64,000 nt of DNA from UBA6623 sp965217195 (GTDB taxonomy: Bacteria > Acidobacteriota > Terriglobia > Bryobacterales > UBA6623): contig CBDCHL010000001.1 in assembly GCA_965217195.1 (NCBI GenBank), positions 372,001 to 436,000 on the forward strand. Reading direction: 5' to 3'. Below, one piece after another: positions 43,707-52,490 of this stretch. Position numbers and translations under genes: made by a program. A model generated the notes under the pieces. The model saw only the letters and a list, made by a program, of their open reading frames with translations. It had not been told where the DNA came from and searched no databases. Numbering within the stretch: the first letter of the stretch is position 1; every line of letters begins with the position of its first letter.

Positions 43707-45566
43707 CTACCGGATTTGCTTGCGTGCGGCGCCGTTTTCCTGATCGCGGTATTGCAATTGATAGAGCTTCCAGTAGAGCCCCTGTTTCGCAAGCAAATCA
43801 CGGTGCGTGCCGGTTTCGCGGATCTTGCCCTTGTGCAGAACGATGATGCGATCGGCGCGTCGGATCGTCGATAGCCGGTGCGCGATCACGATCGACGTGT
43901 GACCGGCGACCATGTTCGACAACGCGTCGCGAATTTTCAGCTCGGTATCCGTGTCGACGCTTGACGTCGCTTCGTCCAGAATCAGCAAGCGCGGGTCCGG
44001 CGCCAACGCGCGCGCGAAGCTGATCAACTGCTTCTCGCCCGCGGAGAGCGAGCTGCCGCGCTCGAGCAAGGGTTCATCCAAACCGGCGGGCAACGACCGA
44101 ATCAAGCCCGTCAAGTTCACGTCCTCCGCTACTTGCTCCAACCGCGTTTCGGAAATCGTATCGTCGCCAAAGCGGATGTTGCCGCCGACCGTTCCGGCGA
44201 ATAGGTACGGGTCTTGCAACACCACGCCGAAAGCCCGTCGCAGCTTCTCAATCGGCCAATCGTCAATCGTGCGTCCGCCCACCAGAATGCGACCCTTTTG
44301 CGCTTCGTAAAAACGCAACAGCAGGCTGATCACGGTCGTCTTGCCCGCCCCGGTGTGACCGACGAAAGCCACCGTCTCACCGGCCCGAATGCGAAAGCTC
44401 ACGTCGCGCAAGATCCATTCATCGTCCTTGTAAGCGAACCAAACGTTTTGGAATTCGATGTCGAGCTTGGGCGCCTTCGCCCGGGTCTGCTTTTCATCGC
44501 CGTCCCCGCTTGACGCCGGCTCGGGCAGCGTTTGATCCGGCGGCCTGTCGAGCAATTTGAAGATTCGCTCGGCGCCCGCCATCGCCGCCTGCAGAATGTT
44601 GTACTTCTCGCTGAGGTCTTGAATCGGCCGGAACACCCGCGTGCCGTATTGAATAAACGCCACGACGATGCCGATCGTCAGACTTCCGTCGACAATCCGC
44701 GAACCGCCGTACACTAACACCACCGCGACCGAAAGCACGCCCAGCCATTCAATGATCGGGTAGAAATACGCATGGGCGCGAATCGCCCGATAGTACGCCG
44801 AGCGGTGCTCGTCGTTGACGACGTCAAACTCCCGAGAGCTTGCCGGCTCGTGGTTGAAAAGCTGCACGACGGTGATTCCGCTGAAGTGCTCCTGCAAAAA
44901 GGCGTTGATCTTCGCCACCGCGACACGAACTTCCCGAAAACTTTCCCGCACGCGCTTGCGAAACCAAACCGAGACGCCGATGACCAGCGGAACAACCGCG
45001 CAGCAGGCCAGCGTCAACTCCGGGCTGAGATGAATCATCGCGGCCAGAATGAAAATCAGCGTCAACAGGTCGCCGAACACCGCGACAACCCCCGACGTGA
45101 ACATCTCGTTGAGCGTATCGACGTCGGTGGTCGTGCGGGTGACCAGCCGCCCCACCGCGTTGCGGTCGTAAAACGCGACGCCCATCCTGTGAAGATGCGA
45201 AAAAATCTCCTTGCGTAGATCACGCATCACCCGTTGTCCTGTGTACTGCATGATGATGATCTGCGCGTAACGCGCAACGAACCCGCCGAGCAGAATCGCC
45301 ATGTAAATCAGCGCCGCTGTATCGAGCCCCGACAAGGCGTCCCGCGGCAGCCAATCATCGATGGGAGACGCCAAGTCCGCGGCGGGCTCCAGGTAGCGGT
45401 CGATGACGACTTTCGTCAGATAGGGGCCCGCGACGGCAAACGCGGAATGAACAATGAGCAAGACGACCGAGACCGTTACCCACAATCCATAGGGCTTGAG
45501 ATATCCCGCCAGTCGTGCCGTCAGTCGCGCATCGTAAACCTTGCCGATGGAATCTTCCTCGATCAT
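43707..45566 (-). CDS. ABC exporter half-transporter, catalytically complete subunit
   Basis: 619 residues: six membrane helices in the first 330 residues and an ABC domain at about 370-605. Walker A is GHTGAGKTT, the signature LSAGEKQ, and Walker B RLLILDEATSSVDTDTE with the catalytic Glu; AHRLSTIRRAD is the H-loop. It overlaps the upstream half-transporter by four bases (45563-45566). Together they make a heterodimeric exporter of the MsbA/BmrCD type for lipids or drugs. This subunit has a longer N-terminal stretch (EEDSIGKVYDARLTARLAGY), as is usual for the larger partner. Substrate unknown. Confidence 0.92.
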   Translation of the reverse strand: MIEEDSIGKVYDARLTARLAGYLKPYGLWVTVSVVLLIVHSAFAVAGPYLTKVVIDRYLEPAADLASPIDDWLPRDALSGLDTAALIYMAILLGGFVARYAQIIIMQYTGQRVMRDLRKEIFSHLHRMGVAFYDRNAVGRLVTRTTTDVDTLNEMFTSGVVAVFGDLLTLIFILAAMIHLSPELTLACCAVVPLVIGVSVWFRKRVRESFREVRVAVAKINAFLQEHFSGITVVQLFNHEPASSREFDVVNDEHRSAYYRAIRAHAYFYPIIEWLGVLSVAVVLVYGGSRIVDGSLTIGIVVAFIQYGTRVFRPIQDLSEKYNILQAAMAGAERIFKLLDRPPDQTLPEPASSGDGDEKQTRAKAPKLDIEFQNVWFAYKDDEWILRDVSFRIRAGETVAFVGHTGAGKTTVISLLLRFYEAQKGRILVGGRTIDDWPIEKLRRAFGVVLQDPYLFAGTVGGNIRFGDDTISETRLEQVAEDVNLTGLIRSLPAGLDEPLLERGSSLSAGEKQLISFARALAPDPRLLILDEATSSVDTDTELKIRDALSNMVAGHTSIVIAHRLSTIRRADRIIVLHKGKIRETGTHRDLLAKQGLYWKLYQLQYRDQENGAARKQIR

Positions 45567-47317
45567 GATTCCACCAGCTCGAGCTCTTCCTCGATCAACT
45601 GCTTCTCGTAGAGCCTGTAGTAGTGTCCCTGCTTGAGCAGAAGTTCTTCGTGCGTTCCGGTCTCTGAAATGCGCCCGGCAACGAGAACTACGATGCGGTC
45701 CGCGTACCGCGCCGTCGAGGTCCGATGCGAGATCAACAACGTCGTGCGGTTGCGCATGACCACGCGCAATCGACGCAGAATACGCTCCTCGGTTACCGTG
45801 TCGACGCTCGACAAGGCGTCGTCGAGAATCAGGATTCGCGGGTCACGCAACACCGCCCGCGCGATCGCGGTTCGTTGCTTTTGGCCGCCGGAGAGGGTGA
45901 TCCCGCGCTCGCCGACCAAGGTGTCATAGCCTTTCGAAAATTCCTTCACGTCCGCGTCGAGGTCCGCGACCCGCGCCACCTCTTCTACCCGCCAATCCTC
46001 CGCATTTTGGCGGCCGAACGCGATGTTTTCGCGGACCGTTTCGCTGAATAGGAAAGTTTCTTGCGGCGCCATGCCGACCGCGCGGCGCAATATCTTCAGC
46101 GGAATCGTCCGCGCGTCGACGCCGTCGATCAGTACCTTGCCTTCGGAGGGGTCGATCAAACGCGGTACGAGGTCGACCAGCGTGCTCTTGCCGCATCCGG
46201 TCGGGCCTACGATGGCAACTGATTCGCCGGCGCGAATATCTAGGTTGATGTCTTCCAGCGCCGCCCGTCCCGAACCCGGGTAGCGAAACGACACGCCGCG
46301 AAACTCCAGATCGCCGCGCATCCCGGAAAAACTCGAGTCCGTGCTCGCCGAATCCGCGATGTCGGGCGCTTGTCTCAACAGCTCATTCATCCGCTCGAGC
46401 GAAGCCGTCCCGCGCTGCACGACGTTCACCACCCAACCGAACCCGATCATCGGCCACGTCAACATGGCCATATACGTCAGGAACATGACAAACGACCCCA
46501 AGGTTAGGTCGCCTTCGAGAACTCTTCGCCCGCCGTACCAAAGCACGATCACGTAGGTCGAGCCCACAAGAAATTCGAGCAGCGGATAGAACTTGCCCCA
46601 GAGCCCGATCAGCTTCAGGTTTTCTTCGACGTATGCGCGGTTCAGCTCCCCAAAGCGATCGATCTCCGTTCGTTCGCGGGCATAGGCGCGCACGATGCGG
46701 ACGCTGTTGAGGCTTTCTTGAACCAACGCGCTGATGTCGGAGAACTTCTCCTGTACCTTCTGAAAACGGTCGTGAATGCGGCTGCCGAAATGGCTCACCG
46801 TGAACGACACCATCGGGATCGGAAGAAAGACAAGACACGTCAGTTTCCAATCGGTCAAACTCATCACCGTCAACGCGACGAGGAACGTCAGGACGACATC
46901 GACGGTGTGCATGATGCCCGCGCCGATCATCAGACGTACGGCGTTCATGTCGTTCGTCGCGCGGGACATCAGATCGCCGGTGCGGTAGGAGCGAAAGAAC
47001 TTGCGCGACATGCCCAGCAGATGGTCGAGAAGGTCGTTGCGCATGTCGTATTCGATGTCGCGGGAGATGCCGATCAACCACAGACGCATCCAGTACTGAA
47101 ATACGCCCTTGACGAGCGCCAAGCCAAGCAGAAGCGCGGCCCAGCGCCACAGCAGTTCCATCGTGAATGAGCCGGTCAGCGAATCAACCGCAAACCGCAA
47201 GACGAGCGGAACGGCCGCCGCCAACAGGATCTTGAAGATGAGCGCCGCGAACCCCGCGGCGTACCGCCGGCGGTAACGAATCAAATAGGGGAAAAGCGTT
47301 CGAAGCTGCGAAAGCAT
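45563..47317 (-). CDS. ABC exporter half-transporter, subunit with non-canonical Walker B
   Basis: 584 residues: six membrane helices in the first 320 residues and an ABC domain at about 340-570. Walker A is GPTGCGKST and the signature LSGGQKQ. Walker B is RILILDDALSSVDTVTE, with Asp where the catalytic Glu should be. One degenerate nucleotide site is the hallmark of heterodimeric exporters such as TM287/288 and BmrCD. The downstream gene supplies the complete partner, and the two overlap by four bases. It follows a YdcF-like gene by nine bases. Confidence 0.92.
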   Translation of the reverse strand: MLSQLRTLFPYLIRYRRRYAAGFAALIFKILLAAAVPLVLRFAVDSLTGSFTMELLWRWAALLLGLALVKGVFQYWMRLWLIGISRDIEYDMRNDLLDHLLGMSRKFFRSYRTGDLMSRATNDMNAVRLMIGAGIMHTVDVVLTFLVALTVMSLTDWKLTCLVFLPIPMVSFTVSHFGSRIHDRFQKVQEKFSDISALVQESLNSVRIVRAYARERTEIDRFGELNRAYVEENLKLIGLWGKFYPLLEFLVGSTYVIVLWYGGRRVLEGDLTLGSFVMFLTYMAMLTWPMIGFGWVVNVVQRGTASLERMNELLRQAPDIADSASTDSSFSGMRGDLEFRGVSFRYPGSGRAALEDINLDIRAGESVAIVGPTGCGKSTLVDLVPRLIDPSEGKVLIDGVDARTIPLKILRRAVGMAPQETFLFSETVRENIAFGRQNAEDWRVEEVARVADLDADVKEFSKGYDTLVGERGITLSGGQKQRTAIARAVLRDPRILILDDALSSVDTVTEERILRRLRVVMRNRTTLLISHRTSTARYADRIVVLVAGRISETGTHEELLLKQGHYYRLYEKQLIEEELELVES

Positions 47318-47326
47318 CAGGGTGAG

Positions 47327-48007
47327 CTACTCAAACCAGGAGTTTAGCGTCTTGACGTATTCGATCACCAAAATCTCCTTGCCGGCCCGCGTCTTCCACC
47401 ATGCGCCCGGGTCGAATCGCGGATCGTCCGAGGCGACAACAAGATACTTCACCTCGCCCGATACTCGATTCCGATAAATGAAGCGCGAGCGTCGAGAGTG
47501 GTACTCGGACGTGACAACAAGCGCCTTATCGATGCCCCGGCGGCGGAGTTCTTCGTCCACGACCAATGCTTCTTCGAGCGTCGACGTAATGTCGGCGACA
47601 AACGGATCGAGGATTTCGGTATTGAGACCGCGACGGCGAGCGAAGTCCATCGCGAGATCGGATTCGCGCGCCCCGTAGGAGCCTTCCGGGCCAACGATCA
47701 ATACCTTCGGCGCGAAGCCCTGCTCGACAAGTTCCACGGCCTTCAGCAAGCGATGCCCGTTTCCGTCGCCGGAGAGGACCACGGCGATCCCCGCTTTCTC
47801 GGGCGGGTCGGTCCTGACAAGGAAGCGCCCTATCCAAGCCAGCCAGATACCGTGAGTAAGCGCGAGAAAAATCCCCGCCGCCAACACGACGAGGATCAAG
47901 GTTCGACCACCTGGAGCCAATTCCCCAGTGTAGTGGGTCCGCGTGCCCTCGACGGGGCGAGCGCCTGAAGAGGAAGCGCAGAGCCGCATAAGGGAGGAAC
48001 AGGTCAC
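47327..48007 (-). CDS. YdcF-like (DUF218) membrane-anchored protein
   Basis: 226 residues from the GTG at 48005-48007; an ATG six codons in is an alternative. One N-terminal membrane segment lies at about 35-55 (TLILVVLAAGIFLALTHGI). The DUF218 domain (about 75-215) has AGIAVVLSGDGNGHRLLKAV, VLIVGPEGSYG and ALVVTSEYHSRRSRFIYRNR. Relatives include SanA/ElyC, linked to envelope and undecaprenyl-phosphate metabolism. It lies nine bases upstream of the exporter pair on the same strand, so all three genes are probably one operon and may share an envelope job. The active-site residues are not well defined for the family. Confidence 0.8.
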   Translation of the reverse strand: MTCSSLMRLCASSSGARPVEGTRTHYTGELAPGGRTLILVVLAAGIFLALTHGIWLAWIGRFLVRTDPPEKAGIAVVLSGDGNGHRLLKAVELVEQGFAPKVLIVGPEGSYGARESDLAMDFARRRGLNTEILDPFVADITSTLEEALVVDEELRRRGIDKALVVTSEYHSRRSRFIYRNRVSGEVKYLVVASDDPRFDPGAWWKTRAGKEILVIEYVKTLNSWFE

Positions 48008-48012
48008 GCAAA

Positions 48013-48216
48013 GAGCGCACCAAGTACATCGGATCGGACGCGCATCAAGAGACCATCACCGTCGCGGTGGGCGAGGAGGGAGCCGTGCCGCCCAGGCTCC
48101 GCGGCGCCATCGAGAATGAGCTCATCGCGGTCGACGAGATGACCCGGCGTCGCCTACTTTCCACGCCCTCTCCGGGAGCGGGTCGGGAGTCCGGGGGCGA
48201 TACCGACCCTTGTTAG
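48013..48216 (+). pseudogene. IS110-like transposase remnant (N-terminal fragment)
   Basis: The frame reads TKYIGSDAHQETITVAVGEE, which matches the start of IS110-family DEDD transposases (YIGxDxHxxTIxVAV) with the first catalytic Asp. After about 25 codons the similarity fades (AVPPRLRGAIENELIAVDEM) and a stop follows at 48214-48216. There is no start codon at the proper place and the rest of the gene is missing. It is debris of an old insertion next to the broken nuclease gene. Confidence 0.5.
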
Positions 48217-49523
48217 TCAGGAGTAGTTTCTTCGCGGACTCTTTCGAGATAGTCTTCGCTGAAGTCGATTTTCAGCTCGACCCACAAAGGTTCGTGGTCC
48301 GACATCTGCCAGGTGCGCCAGTTCTTGCGGTAATAAGCCTTCTTGTCGTCCTGGGTGCGCGGCTGACCTTTCTTCGAGCCGCGGTCGTGGATGTCCCGGA
48401 CCTCGGTGTTCTCCATCAGATCGTGGTAGATGTCGAAGTCTTCGTCGCCGTCGCGGAATACCGAATCGAAGAAGCGGAAGACGCCGCTGTTGGGATCGCT
48501 GGGGCCGAGTTTGAGTTCGCGTTCGCGGACCCGGAAGGCGATCTGATCGTAGAACTTTGTTTTGGCGACGTTGCTCTTGTGCAAGGGCTGCGGGATCGTG
48601 AAGCCGTTGTTGGTAAGTGCTTCGAAGGTATCGTCCTCGGCATCGACGATATTGAAGTCGCCCAACAGAATGAAGTTTTCTCCGCGCTGCTCGCGCTCGC
48701 GGATTTCATCGGAGCGGCTGGAGAGAAACTTGGCGATCTTGCCGATTTCCTTGACTCGTCTGCGGAACTTCGCGCCGGATGAGGCGCCGAAATAAAGGTG
48801 GACGGTGCAGAGTGAAAACTTGAACCAGCCTGCTTGGAAGGCGACTAAGAAAGGCGTTCGCGCGAATTGCTTGAGCTTGGCGATCTTCTGACCGTCGGGC
48901 AGGTGAACCTTGTGTTTCGACGGTAACTCGAAGCTCTGTCCTTTCATGACGGCGACTTCGTTGCCGTCGGGCAAGGTAATTGTGCCGTCCCCGGTGAACT
49001 CGATTTTGTGGTCTTTGGGCAGGCGGATTGTTTCGGCACCGCCGATTGCTTGTCCCAGGGGGAGGACGATTTCTCCGGCGACGTTGCGGAAAAGTACTTT
49101 GCGCGTGTCGAAGACAAACGCGGTGCGTTCGCCGTTGCCACTGACGCCCTCGGTGAGGTCGGTGGTGATAAAGTCCCAGTTCGGTCCCAGGATGTCCATC
49201 ACTCTTTCGAGCGCCTTAGGTCGTCGTTGACCTCTTGCACGGCGACCAGGTCGAAAGCGGCGATCACCTCGGCGATATAGTAATGGGCCTCCGGCAGGCG
49301 TGGGCCTTGGCCGAACTTATTGGAGTCGAAATCGCGAATGTTCAGAAGGCCATGACCTCTTGCACGGCGACCAGGTCGAAAGCGGCGATCAGCAATGTGT
49401 CTCGGAGATGTGCGCGGCGGGGATTTCCTTTCGGATTTGTTCTCGCAGCGCCACCAATCGATCGATAGCTCTCGGCGCGAAATCGCGATTTTCCTCGTCT
49501 CCGAGATTTCTATAGAAAGGCAT
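48213..49523 (-). pseudogene. Endonuclease/exonuclease/phosphatase-family gene, broken
   Basis: The ATG at 49521-49523 opens MPFYRNLGDEENRDFAPRAI, and the frame ends after 45 codons. A 39-base segment present at 49228-49266 is also found at 49353-49391, and the second copy interrupts the gene. Taking it out rejoins the frame through NIRDFDSNKFGQGPRLPEAH and FDLVAVQEVNDD. A further one-base loss near 49218 shifts the frame before VMDILGPNWDFITTD. From there a long open frame (48213-49202) contains DFNIVDAEDD, FYDQIAF and the closing MSDHEPLWVEL of this metal-dependent phosphodiesterase fold. At least two lesions make it a pseudogene, unless they are assembly errors. Confidence 0.8.
49228..49391. 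repeat. 39-bp direct repeat inside the broken nuclease gene
   Basis: TGACCTCTTGCACGGCGACC / AGGTCGAAAGCGGCGATCA is identical at 49228-49266 and 49353-49391, start to start 125 bases. The first copy is the genuine coding sequence for the LVAVQEV region. The second looks like a copy inserted upstream in the gene. Confidence 0.85.
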
Positions 49524-49685
49524 GTTGAGGGGACCTCTGCTATGTATCGCGTAAGAGACGCCGATTTAGGGCCACGATAACGCGGGCGGTAGCGCTGACC
49601 AAGTACAGCCGCCGCCGCGGCGACAGGCCTGGCTACAAACCACAGGCGCGCCGAACGCCGCTCTTAGGTTTGGTGTCCGGCGTCG

Positions 49686-50477
49686 CTAGGGATCGAAGAT
49701 CCCCATCACATACTGGTGGTAATCGATCAAGCTGCCATTCATCATTCGGGCGGCGTCGCTGAGTAAATATGTTACGAGTCCGGCGATGTCGCTTGGCCTA
49801 AGGATTCGGCCATAAGGCATGTTGGCTTCGGCGATCTCGAGCCAGTTGTCAGGCTGCCCTTCACTCTTCTGCACCACGTGTTCGTTGGGCGTCGCCATCC
49901 AGCCCACGTTGATGCCGTTGACCCGAATGCGGTCGGGCATGAGCGAGTGGCCGGCGTTCTTGGTGAGGGTGGCGAGTGCGCCTTTGGAGACGCTGTACGG
50001 AGTAAGTTTTGCCTGGCCTCCGTGCGCCGAGACGCTCAGAATGTTGACGATGCTGCCGCCTTCACCGGCTCGCTTCATCAGTCGGACCGACTCTTGTATC
50101 AGCAGAAACGGCGCGCGGACATTGATGGCCATGATCTTGTCCCAATGCTCCGGAGAGGTATCTTCCAGGGTGCCGCGCTCGGTACAAGCGGCCGAGTTGA
50201 CCAGGCCGTCGACTCGGCCGAATTCCTCATCACATCGGCGGACGATGCCGCGGCAGGCCTCGGCATCAGCCAGTTCCGCCTGGACGAAAATCGAGCGGCA
50301 TCCGTTGCCCGAAAGACTCGCGGCCACGGCGGCGCCGCGATCCGCGCTCCTGCCCGAGATCACGAGGCCCGACGCGCCAAGGTTCCCCGCCTCCCGGGCA
50401 ATCTCTTCGCCGAGGCCTTGCGTACTGCCGGTTACGATGATGACTTTGCCGTCGAGCCGCCGCGGATCTTCCGCCAT
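49686..50477 (-). CDS. Short-chain dehydrogenase/reductase
   Basis: 263 residues with the Rossmann motif TGSTQGLG near residue 17, the NSAA motif (LVNSAACTERG) and the catalytic YSVSKGALATLT with Tyr and Lys; the Ser is in ILSVSAHG. It is an NAD(P)-dependent oxidoreductase of the classical SDR type. The C-terminus DYHQYVMGIFDP is unusual for the family but in the right place. The substrate is unknown, and there is no operon partner. Nearby debris (IS110 remnant, broken nuclease) suggests a region with past insertions. Confidence 0.88.
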   Translation of the reverse strand: MAEDPRRLDGKVIIVTGSTQGLGEEIAREAGNLGASGLVISGRSADRGAAVAASLSGNGCRSIFVQAELADAEACRGIVRRCDEEFGRVDGLVNSAACTERGTLEDTSPEHWDKIMAINVRAPFLLIQESVRLMKRAGEGGSIVNILSVSAHGGQAKLTPYSVSKGALATLTKNAGHSLMPDRIRVNGINVGWMATPNEHVVQKSEGQPDNWLEIAEANMPYGRILRPSDIAGLVTYLLSDAARMMNGSLIDYHQYVMGIFDP

Positions 50478-50776
50478 GAGGTGCTCCTACACCGGTGAGG
50501 TTATGCTCTGTTGTAGCAGATTCCCGGACGCTCTTTGCAAATGGCAGTCCTGCGAAAACCGTAAGCGTTACGCGGCCTGATGTCGGGATATCCTCGCGTG
50601 ATGTAGGTCCGGCTATGCGAAGAATGCGAGGAGTGGGGCCCTGGAGGGTCGGGGCTTCGGCATCGAAGAGGATGCCTCCGCAGGGGGCTGGGTCGGAACC
50701 CCGCGGACGACCTTGCCGTGGACGTTGGTGAGGCGGAAGTGACGGCGCCGGCGTTGGAAGTCAGCTCGGACGAGAT

Positions 50777-52459
50777 CTATTCCCGTTGACCCACTGTACT
50801 TGGTTCGCCATTCGGAATGACGGTTTCTTCCGACTTTTTTCGGTATCTCATTAGCAGCATCCCTCGGCCAACATCGATATAGTGGGGCTCGAAACGCCCG
50901 GGGAAACGCGCGTTGATCCAGTCGAATAGCTCGCGTGGATAGTCGCCGGTGACTTCGTAGAAGGTGTTGACGCCGAAGAAATAGAACACTTCGGCCGACC
51001 TCAGGCGCGGCTCCACTTCACGGGCGTAAAACTCCTCGTTGTTTGGGGCGGACCAACGAAAGGGCAGCGCAATGCGGTTCCATGAGGGCGTCTGTTCGCC
51101 GGGATTACGCAGGGGAGACTGGGTACCCGCCGTGACGAAGCCGGTTGTGCGACCGTCGTCCTCGACGAAGCCGGAGCGGAATAGGAGCAGCGCCTCGGGT
51201 TGGTCGCGAACCATCCGGTCCACGGTCGCGACCGAGCCGCGCCAATCCTGTCGGCCGACTTTGCTGAAAGAACCGACCAGGAACATCGTCGTCCCGAAGG
51301 CGACCACGACGGAAACGCCCCAATAAGCCCAGGGAAACACCGCCGTGCTCCGCGGAATTCGCCGCGCACCCTCGGCGCCGAGCACCAGGGCCGGCACGAC
51401 GATGGTACCCAAATACCGTTCCACGAGCAGGTTCGGTCCCAGTGCGCTTACTAAGCTCAGTCCGGCGATGGGAGCGGCAACGCACAGCCACAATGTTTGA
51501 ACGAGGGCGCGTTGCGTTGAATCCGCATGCCTGCCGCCCACCGCCCACCCCGTTGCGGCCAAGACCAGCGGGCCACCGACCAAGGCGAAGAATTCCAAGA
51601 AGTTCGGATCGGCGGCCCAGTCTTTTTCGGATCGATTGACCCACACCGACCAAACATGCGGGAAGATCGGCGATACCAGCAGCAGTTGTAATGCCACGTC
51701 GAGGGCGAAATCGCGCGGCCGGTATCGTTCATGCAGTCGGCGTACCAGCAAATAGGAGAGCCCTACCCCCGCGCTGACCAAGGTCACGGCGTAGTGTGCC
51801 GCGAAGGTCCCCGCTCCCCCGAGAATGAAAAGGACGCGTCCCCAGCGGTTGCCCGTCAACACCACCTTCGCGAAACCCACGAGCATTACCGAGGCCATGA
51901 AAAGGCCCAACGTATAGGGCCGGGCGTTGGCGCTGTGTTCAACCAACTGCGGGGAAAGCGAGGCCAAGCCCGCCGCCACCAGCCCCGCCTTGGTGTCGGC
52001 AACGATTTCGGTTACCTTGAAAACGCAGAAGATGGTCCCGAGTCCAAATAACAAGGGTGGAATTCGCAACACGATTTCCGACTCGCCCAGCAGCTTGACG
52101 AAATTCCAACTAATCAAGTAGTAGAAAGGGCTTTGCGGCTGAAATTCGAGGGTGCGAGGGATGACGTCGCCCCAATTCGCCTCGACAATCCACAGAGTCG
52201 CGAATTCATCGAGCCAAAGGCTGAAATGGAAGCCGTAGAGCCGCAACACCAGCCCGATCAGCCCGCAAACAACGGCGAATTTCCAAAACGGCCGGAGGTC
52301 GGCGCCGGGGGATTCGTCGGCTTTATTTGCAGGGCTCGGCGGCTTCTCGACGGTCTCTCCGCTCGCGTTGCGGCGGGCGGCGGCGTCCCGCTCCATCTTG
52401 GCCATCAGCAAGGTCGTGATTACAACCGCGGCGGCGACAAAGATGGCGACGGAAGGCAT
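50777..52459 (-). CDS. Polytopic glycosyltransferase family 39-like protein
   Basis: 560 residues with about ten to twelve membrane helices. The first begins near residue 1 (PSVAIFVAAAVVITTLLMAK), then a charged segment, then helix 2 and the motif FSLWLDEFATLWIVEANWGD. The acidic LDE at the start of the first extracytoplasmic loop corresponds to the Asp/Glu site of GT39/ArnT/PMT enzymes. FQPQSPFYYLISWNFVKLLG then matches the HPPLYY-type region. It likely transfers a sugar from a polyprenyl phosphate on the periplasmic face. The acceptor is unknown. It begins 31 bases from the dehydrogenase stop. Confidence 0.75.
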   Translation of the reverse strand: MPSVAIFVAAAVVITTLLMAKMERDAAARRNASGETVEKPPSPANKADESPGADLRPFWKFAVVCGLIGLVLRLYGFHFSLWLDEFATLWIVEANWGDVIPRTLEFQPQSPFYYLISWNFVKLLGESEIVLRIPPLLFGLGTIFCVFKVTEIVADTKAGLVAAGLASLSPQLVEHSANARPYTLGLFMASVMLVGFAKVVLTGNRWGRVLFILGGAGTFAAHYAVTLVSAGVGLSYLLVRRLHERYRPRDFALDVALQLLLVSPIFPHVWSVWVNRSEKDWAADPNFLEFFALVGGPLVLAATGWAVGGRHADSTQRALVQTLWLCVAAPIAGLSLVSALGPNLLVERYLGTIVVPALVLGAEGARRIPRSTAVFPWAYWGVSVVVAFGTTMFLVGSFSKVGRQDWRGSVATVDRMVRDQPEALLLFRSGFVEDDGRTTGFVTAGTQSPLRNPGEQTPSWNRIALPFRWSAPNNEEFYAREVEPRLRSAEVFYFFGVNTFYEVTGDYPRELFDWINARFPGRFEPHYIDVGRGMLLMRYRKKSEETVIPNGEPSTVGQRE

Positions 52460-52490
52460 GAGTGGAGCCTGTCTTGCGCTGGGAGGTCCG

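Noticed and set aside
50478..50776. Frame at 50495-50731 with SKRMPPQGAGSEPRGR as a gene or gene remnant
   Set aside because: No family could be recognised and the sequence is rich in Arg, Gly and Pro as in chance frames; the gap is left unassigned.
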